Shown one piece after another: positions 34,243 to 37,305 of a stretch of DNA of 37,305 bases. The position numbers and the translations under genes are program-made. Within the stretch, counting starts at the first letter, position 1. The number at the start of each line of letters is the position of its first letter. The stretch lies in NCBI GenBank assembly GCA_902797305.1, contig CADBSK010000135.1:1-37305 (forward strand), given 5' to 3'. The notes under the pieces were generated by a model. That model worked only from the letters and a program-made list of their open reading frames with translations. It did no database searches and had not been told where the DNA came from. Source of the DNA: an uncultured Spirochaetaceae bacterium. Lineage in GTDB: Bacteria > Spirochaetota > Spirochaetia > Treponematales > Treponemataceae.

Positions 34243-34287
34243 TTATTTCTCCCAAAAAAAATGGGAACACCTTAACGATGTCCCCAT
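34243..34287 (-). other. Short leader ORF through the carB attenuator
   Basis: A 14-codon frame (MGTSLRCSHFFWEK) starts at the ATG opening the terminator stem, crosses the T-tract and ends in TAA, one base before the carB ATG. A second frame upstream encodes 23 residues from an ATG near 34366. Neither has a clear Shine-Dalgarno. Both are hypothetical leader peptides. Confidence 0.3.
34254..34287 (-). terminator. Intrinsic terminator in the carB leader (attenuator)
   Basis: On the minus strand, ATGGGGAC (34280-34287) pairs with GTTCCCAT (34261-34268, one G-U) and is followed by eight T. The ribosome-binding GGGAG comes immediately after. The stem sits between the predicted promoter and the start codon, so it should stop transcription unless disrupted. 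Confidence 0.75.
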
Positions 34288-34390
34288 TGACAAATTCAGT
34301 TTAAAAATAGTATTTGAGCAAAATTTTCTTCAATCTCACATTCATTTGAACAAGTCTCTGCTTTCATACCGAGGATTTATTTTATCTAAA

Positions 34391-34420
34391 TTTATATTTT
34401 TATTCCATACATTTAGGCAA
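34391..34420 (-). promoter_or_regulatory. Possible promoter of carB-dapF
   Basis: On the minus strand, TTGCCT (34415-34420), an 18-base spacer and TATAAA (34391-34396) would give a leader of about 140 nt. The surrounding AT-richness makes other positions possible. Confidence 0.4.
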
Positions 34421-34466
34421 TTTTACTACATTTTCTCTCTATCTAAATGATAGAAAACAAATTAAA

Positions 34467-34494
34467 TTGCATTCTCATATTTCAGAGTTATAAT
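34467..34494 (+). promoter_or_regulatory. Promoter of the polytopic membrane protein gene
   Basis: TTGCAT (34467-34472), a 16-base spacer and consensus TATAAT (34489-34494) predict transcription start near 34501 and a leader of about 117 nt. Confidence 0.6.
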
Positions 34495-34499
34495 AAATT

Positions 34500-34604
34500 C
34501 GAAAAATGTTTTCGTATGAAAACTTGAGTCTCAAATACCGCTCCTGTTCCTTTAGGAACGGTACAAAAGCCAACGAAAAGATATTCTTTTTATTGACTTT
34601 CGTT
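34500..34604 (+). promoter_or_regulatory. Structured leader RNA of the membrane protein gene
   Basis: Perfect hairpins are visible: GTTTTC/GAAAAC (34508-34523), GTTCC/GGAAC (34546-34559) enclosed by TACC/GGTA, and AACGAAA/TTTCGTT (34572-34604) ending four bases before the GGAGG. CGAAAA occurs twice and TTTTCG once, so alternative pairings are possible. It matches no riboswitch class I know. Confidence 0.4.
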
Positions 34605-34617
34605 ATATGGAGGAAAC

Positions 34618-35709
34618 ATGCTCTTTCAACTTTACTCGGGAGTAGCCGGAACTCAACTTCTTGGCTGGCTTTTGGTTTTTGCAGGTCTTGTTATTTTAAA
34701 CGAAATCGGTCGTAGAACAAAAGCCGGTGGAATTGCCGTATTTATGGTTATCCCTGCGCTCTTAACAGTTTATTTTATCCTCGCTTACTGCGGTTTATTT
34801 GGCGGAAAAGAAAATTTAACTGTTAAATACATGAGTGGATGGTTCCATTACTTTAAGCTTTATGCTGCCACAATTGGTTGTATTGGATTTATTATGATTA
34901 AGTACAAATGGGGCATTGGTGCAAAAGAATGGTTTAAGCCATGGCCATTTGTAATTGTTGCTGCAAATATTCTTATTGCCGTTGTTTCAGACTTTGAATC
35001 ACTTGCAAAAGGTGGTATGAACGGTGGCTGGTGGGTTTCTAACGAAGGCGTATTCCTTTACGGCGGTTGGTGGAACCTCTTGAACGGTCTTGCCGGAATC
35101 ATCAACATCTTCTGTATGACTGGCTGGTGGGGAATCTATTCTTCTAAAAACAAGAATCAGGATATGCTTTGGCCTGACATGACAATCTGGTTTATTCTTG
35201 CATACGATGTATGGAACTTTGAATACACATATCTTAACCTTCCAACTCATTCATGGTACTGCGGTCTTGCTCTTCTCCTTGCACCTACATTCGCTGCTAT
35301 GTTCTGGAATAAAGGTGGATGGATTCAGAACCGTGCCTTCACACTTTCTATCTGGTGTATGTTCGCACAGGTTGTTCCTACATTCCAGCTTTCTAAGTCA
35401 TTTGGCGTTTTACCAAGCGTATATGCTGGCGCAGGTCAGACATCTGCTCTGGACATGTACGATTCTGCTATCAACTTATACAATCAGGGTATCACACATG
35501 GTCCAGAAGTTGATGCTGCAATTCAGGGCTTTGGTATTACAGCAAATCCAACAGCACAGGGTGTTGTTGCTGTACTTGCAATAGTAATTAACGTTCTTGT
35601 ATTTACAGCTATCATGAAACGTGCTGTAGAACAGAAGAAAAACCCTTACAAGAATGAAATCTGGGTTGGTACAAAAGACTTTGAAGAAGCAATGGCTCGT
35701 GCTGAGTAG
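34618..35709 (+). CDS. Polytopic membrane protein of unknown function
   Basis: The 363-residue protein has about nine to ten hydrophobic helices, with many Trp and Gly residues in the connecting segments (GGWWVSNEGVFLYGGWWN) and a charged cytoplasmic-type C-terminal tail. It may belong to the family annotated DUF5692, from memory only. No transporter or enzyme motif is visible. GGAGG four bases before the ATG is the strongest ribosome-binding site in the window, and codon use looks optimised (many GTT, GGT, AAC), suggesting high expression. The gene sits between divergent carB and downstream carA but has its own promoter, structured leader and terminator. Confidence 0.75.
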   Translation: MLFQLYSGVAGTQLLGWLLVFAGLVILNEIGRRTKAGGIAVFMVIPALLTVYFILAYCGLFGGKENLTVKYMSGWFHYFKLYAATIGCIGFIMIKYKWGIGAKEWFKPWPFVIVAANILIAVVSDFESLAKGGMNGGWWVSNEGVFLYGGWWNLLNGLAGIINIFCMTGWWGIYSSKNKNQDMLWPDMTIWFILAYDVWNFEYTYLNLPTHSWYCGLALLLAPTFAAMFWNKGGWIQNRAFTLSIWCMFAQVVPTFQLSKSFGVLPSVYAGAGQTSALDMYDSAINLYNQGITHGPEVDAAIQGFGITANPTAQGVVAVLAIVINVLVFTAIMKRAVEQKKNPYKNEIWVGTKDFEEAMARAE

Positions 35710-35732
35710 TTGTTAGCATTCTATCAATATAT

Positions 35733-35772
35733 AAAAGAGGGCAAACAAACTTTTGTTGATGCCCTCTTTTTT
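35733..35772 (+). terminator. Intrinsic terminator after the membrane protein gene
   Basis: AAAAGAGGGC (35733-35742) pairs with GCCCTCTTTT (35761-35770) in a stem with an 18-base loop, followed by further T. Confidence 0.85.
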
Positions 35773-35773
35773 A

Positions 35774-35803
35774 TTGACCAATTAAGGCCCAAGTAATTAT
35801 AAT
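35774..35803 (+). promoter_or_regulatory. Promoter of carA
   Basis: TTGACC (35774-35779), an 18-base spacer and consensus TATAAT (35798-35803) predict a start near 35810 and a leader of about 107 nt before the GTG at 35917. Confidence 0.7.
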
Positions 35804-35820
35804 TCTTTTAGTTTAGAACA

Positions 35821-35916
35821 ATGACGTTCACTTTTCTTGCGGGCGCACTGTCCGTAGGTTTAAAGGGCGTCTTTTTTTTTGTAAAAAACATTTTTGACAA
35901 TGTTGTGGAGTATAAA
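35821..35916 (+). other. In-frame leader reading frame ahead of carA
   Basis: An ATG 18 bases after the -10 box opens a frame that crosses the terminator, encodes three Phe in the T-tract and continues without a stop into carA. It has no Shine-Dalgarno. It could be a leader peptide or a spurious N-terminal extension of 32 residues. Confidence 0.35.
35823..35880 (+). terminator. Intrinsic terminator in the carA leader (attenuator)
   Basis: GACGTTC (35823-35829) pairs with GGGCGTC (35865-35871), with two G-U pairs; TTT/AAA extends the stem, and an inner hairpin CGGGC/GTCCG (35840-35854) fills the loop. Nine T follow. The element lies between promoter and start codon, as in the carB leader. Confidence 0.65.
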
Positions 35917-37215
35917 GTGAGCAAGGCAGTTTTAGTTTTAGCAAATGGAATGGTATTTGAAGGTTCCAGCTTAGGTGCCGAGGGCTGTGTCATTGGTGAA
36001 ACAGTTTTCACCACCGGAATGAACGGCTATATCGAAACACTTACTGATCCAAGCTATTACGGTCAGATTGTAACTCAAACTTTTCCACTTATCGGTAACT
36101 ACGGAATAATTCCAAAAGACTACGAAAGTTCTAAATGTAACCTTAGAGGTTATATCGTTCGCCAGTGGTGCGATGAGCCTTCTAACTTTAGATGCCAGAG
36201 TGACCTTAATTCTTATTTAGAAAATCAAAAAATTATCGGACTGTGCAATATCGACACACGAAAACTTACAAAAGTATTACGAGAAGCCGGAGTAATGAAC
36301 GGCATGATTATAAGCGGTACGTCAAAAGAAGCACTAGAGTCTTTTGCAGCCCTTAATAATCCTGAAAAAAAAGCAAAATTATTAGAAAAAATCAAAGCAT
36401 ACCAGATTGTAGATGCCGTTAAGTCTGTTACAGGTAGCGCTACCGGCGTAGAAGAACCTGCAGATGTAGTTTTTAGCGAAAGTGCAGAATATCGCTTTGT
36501 TCCAGTTACAAAGCAGGGAACAAAAATTAATGATCCTCAAGTTGCAATGAAAAACGGCAAAGGCAAAAAAGTTGTTCTTTTAGACTTTGGTGCCAAGGCA
36601 AATATTCGACGAGAGCTTCTTAAGCGAGGCCTACAGGTAGAAACTGTTCCATGTGACACAACTGTAGAAGAAATCCTTAAACGAAATCCTGACGGAATCA
36701 TGCTAAGTAACGGTCCTGGAGATCCTGCCGAAAATGTTCAAATAATCGAAAATATCAAAAAGCTTTGCGATTCAAATATCCCGATTTTTGGTATTTGTTT
36801 AGGACACCAGATGCTTGCCCTGGCAAAAGGCGCAAAAACAAGCAAACTTAAATACGGACACCGCGGAGCAAATCAACCTGTAAAGCACCTTTCAAGCGGA
36901 AGAGTATATATCAGTAGCCAGAATCATGGTTATGCTGTTGATAATGACAGTCTTCCAAAAGGAGCTGTTCTAAGCTTTGTTAACACAAACGACGGTACTT
37001 GCGAAGGAATTACCTATACCGATACTCCTGCATTTAGTGTACAGTTCCACCCGGAAGCATGTTCTGGACCTTTAGATACAAGTTTCTTGTTTGATGACTT
37101 TGTAGATTTGATTAACAATCCAAATCTTTTTAAAGACTTTAAAACTAATTACGAACGAGTAGACGCTATCGAGTATTTTAAATCTACAATCAAACACACT
37201 AAAGAAGCGATGTAA
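35917..37215 (+). CDS. carA: Carbamoyl-phosphate synthase small subunit
   Basis: The 432-residue glutamine-hydrolysing subunit supplies ammonia to CarB. The N-terminal domain starts SKAVLVLANGMVFEG; the class I glutamine amidotransferase domain has nucleophile Cys294 in GICLGHQM and His378/Glu380 in QFHPEA. It is somewhat longer than the usual 360-400 residues, with extra sequence before the amidotransferase domain (about 170-215). The GTG start is chosen because it fits the family N-terminus and has GGAG six bases upstream; a longer ATG frame from 35821 would run through the leader terminator. carA is not adjacent to carB, which lies on the opposite strand 1.7 kb away. A dispersed repeat begins four bases after its stop. 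Confidence 0.93.
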   Translation: MSKAVLVLANGMVFEGSSLGAEGCVIGETVFTTGMNGYIETLTDPSYYGQIVTQTFPLIGNYGIIPKDYESSKCNLRGYIVRQWCDEPSNFRCQSDLNSYLENQKIIGLCNIDTRKLTKVLREAGVMNGMIISGTSKEALESFAALNNPEKKAKLLEKIKAYQIVDAVKSVTGSATGVEEPADVVFSESAEYRFVPVTKQGTKINDPQVAMKNGKGKKVVLLDFGAKANIRRELLKRGLQVETVPCDTTVEEILKRNPDGIMLSNGPGDPAENVQIIENIKKLCDSNIPIFGICLGHQMLALAKGAKTSKLKYGHRGANQPVKHLSSGRVYISSQNHGYAVDNDSLPKGAVLSFVNTNDGTCEGITYTDTPAFSVQFHPEACSGPLDTSFLFDDFVDLINNPNLFKDFKTNYERVDAIEYFKSTIKHTKEAM

Positions 37216-37219
37216 TCTT

Positions 37220-37302
37220 CAGGGCAAACGCATTATATTTGACTTTGTATCAAAAATGGCGCGAAGGAGCAAACTGGCTTACAAAAACACTCGTTTTGTG
37301 CT
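37220..37302 (+). repeat. Dispersed 83-bp repeat, right copy
   Basis: It is identical to the reverse complement of 1-83. It starts at CAGGGC four bases after the carA stop and ends at GTGCT, with three more bases to the window edge. Contig ends at both copies suggest an assembly break in a multicopy element. Confidence 0.9.
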
Positions 37303-37305
37303 GCC

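Noticed and set aside
34320..34380. PyrR binding loop in the carB leader
   Set aside because: Only a loose GCAGAGA resemblance; the conserved hairpin of PyrR sites is not seen.
35821..37215. CarA starting at the upstream ATG (464 residues)
   Set aside because: The extra 32 residues are encoded by a terminator hairpin and T-tract, do not resemble CarA, and the GTG at 35917 has a proper Shine-Dalgarno.
1..37305. A 37-kb composite transposon bounded by inverted repeats
   Set aside because: The interior is mostly housekeeping genes, there is no transposase or integrase, and a third repeat copy lies inside; a contig broken at repeats is simpler.

Overview
The window looks like a stretch of chromosome from a low-GC, Gram-negative-type bacterium, most likely a spirochaete of the Treponema group from a gut or rumen. 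This is an inference from gene content: several lipoproteins with ISC, TSC or TGC lipoboxes, secreted proteins, a fused PyrK-PyrD, a type 2 PyrF, starch- and glucan-cleaving enzymes, an EFR1-like ferredoxin-flavodoxin and Wzz-type envelope machinery. No 16S gene is present, so the taxonomy is not proven. There is no phage, transposase or CRISPR array. Both ends are the same perfect 83-bp repeat in inverted orientation, so the sequence is probably a whole contig that broke at a dispersed repeat. A third, diverged copy lies at 3219-3318.

Layout. 1-3172: repeat plus a protein-like ORF fragment, an exported nicotinamidase, a four-domain S1 RNA-binding protein and a Wzz-like chain-length protein. 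3378-6902: pyrimidine operon pyrF, pyrK-pyrD fusion and a membrane-anchored HTH protein. 6980-9448: a 23S rRNA methyltransferase, a TetR regulator and an AT-rich 2H phosphoesterase. 9487-17169: glucan locus, with a lipoprotein, a fused glycogen-debranching/pullulanase protein and a divergent exported GH31 glycosidase. 17217-25534: a ferredoxin/SDR pair, an exported unknown, a clostripain-like lipoprotein, an envelope protein, an RlmB-type methyltransferase, a SEC-C protein and an exported GH18 protein. 25556-28970: a ModF-like double ABC ATPase, a divergent carboxylesterase lipoprotein and tRNA-Glu. 29002-37215: a papain-like lipoprotein, a CarB-DapF fusion, a polytopic membrane protein and CarA.

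How the genes work together. Five pyrimidine-pathway activities (CarA, CarB, PyrK, PyrD, PyrF) sit in the window but in three separate transcription units. The carA and carB units each have a promoter, an intrinsic terminator placed directly before the Shine-Dalgarno sequence, and a short reading frame running through that terminator. This suggests attenuation of both carbamoyl-phosphate synthetase subunits. Extracellular GH31 plus cytosolic GH133/GH13 activities would degrade branched alpha-glucans.

Main unusual signals. (1) At least eight genes have a -10 box ending 6-7 nt before the ATG and no Shine-Dalgarno, so they are predicted to be leaderless; genes with leaders have clear Shine-Dalgarno sites. 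(2) Two divergent gene pairs appear to share a single -35 hexamer. (3) CarB is fused to a DapF domain whose first catalytic cysteine is alanine, and CarB carries an in-frame, about 70% GC insertion between its two halves. (4) Two alpha-1,6-glucosidic enzyme families are fused in one protein.
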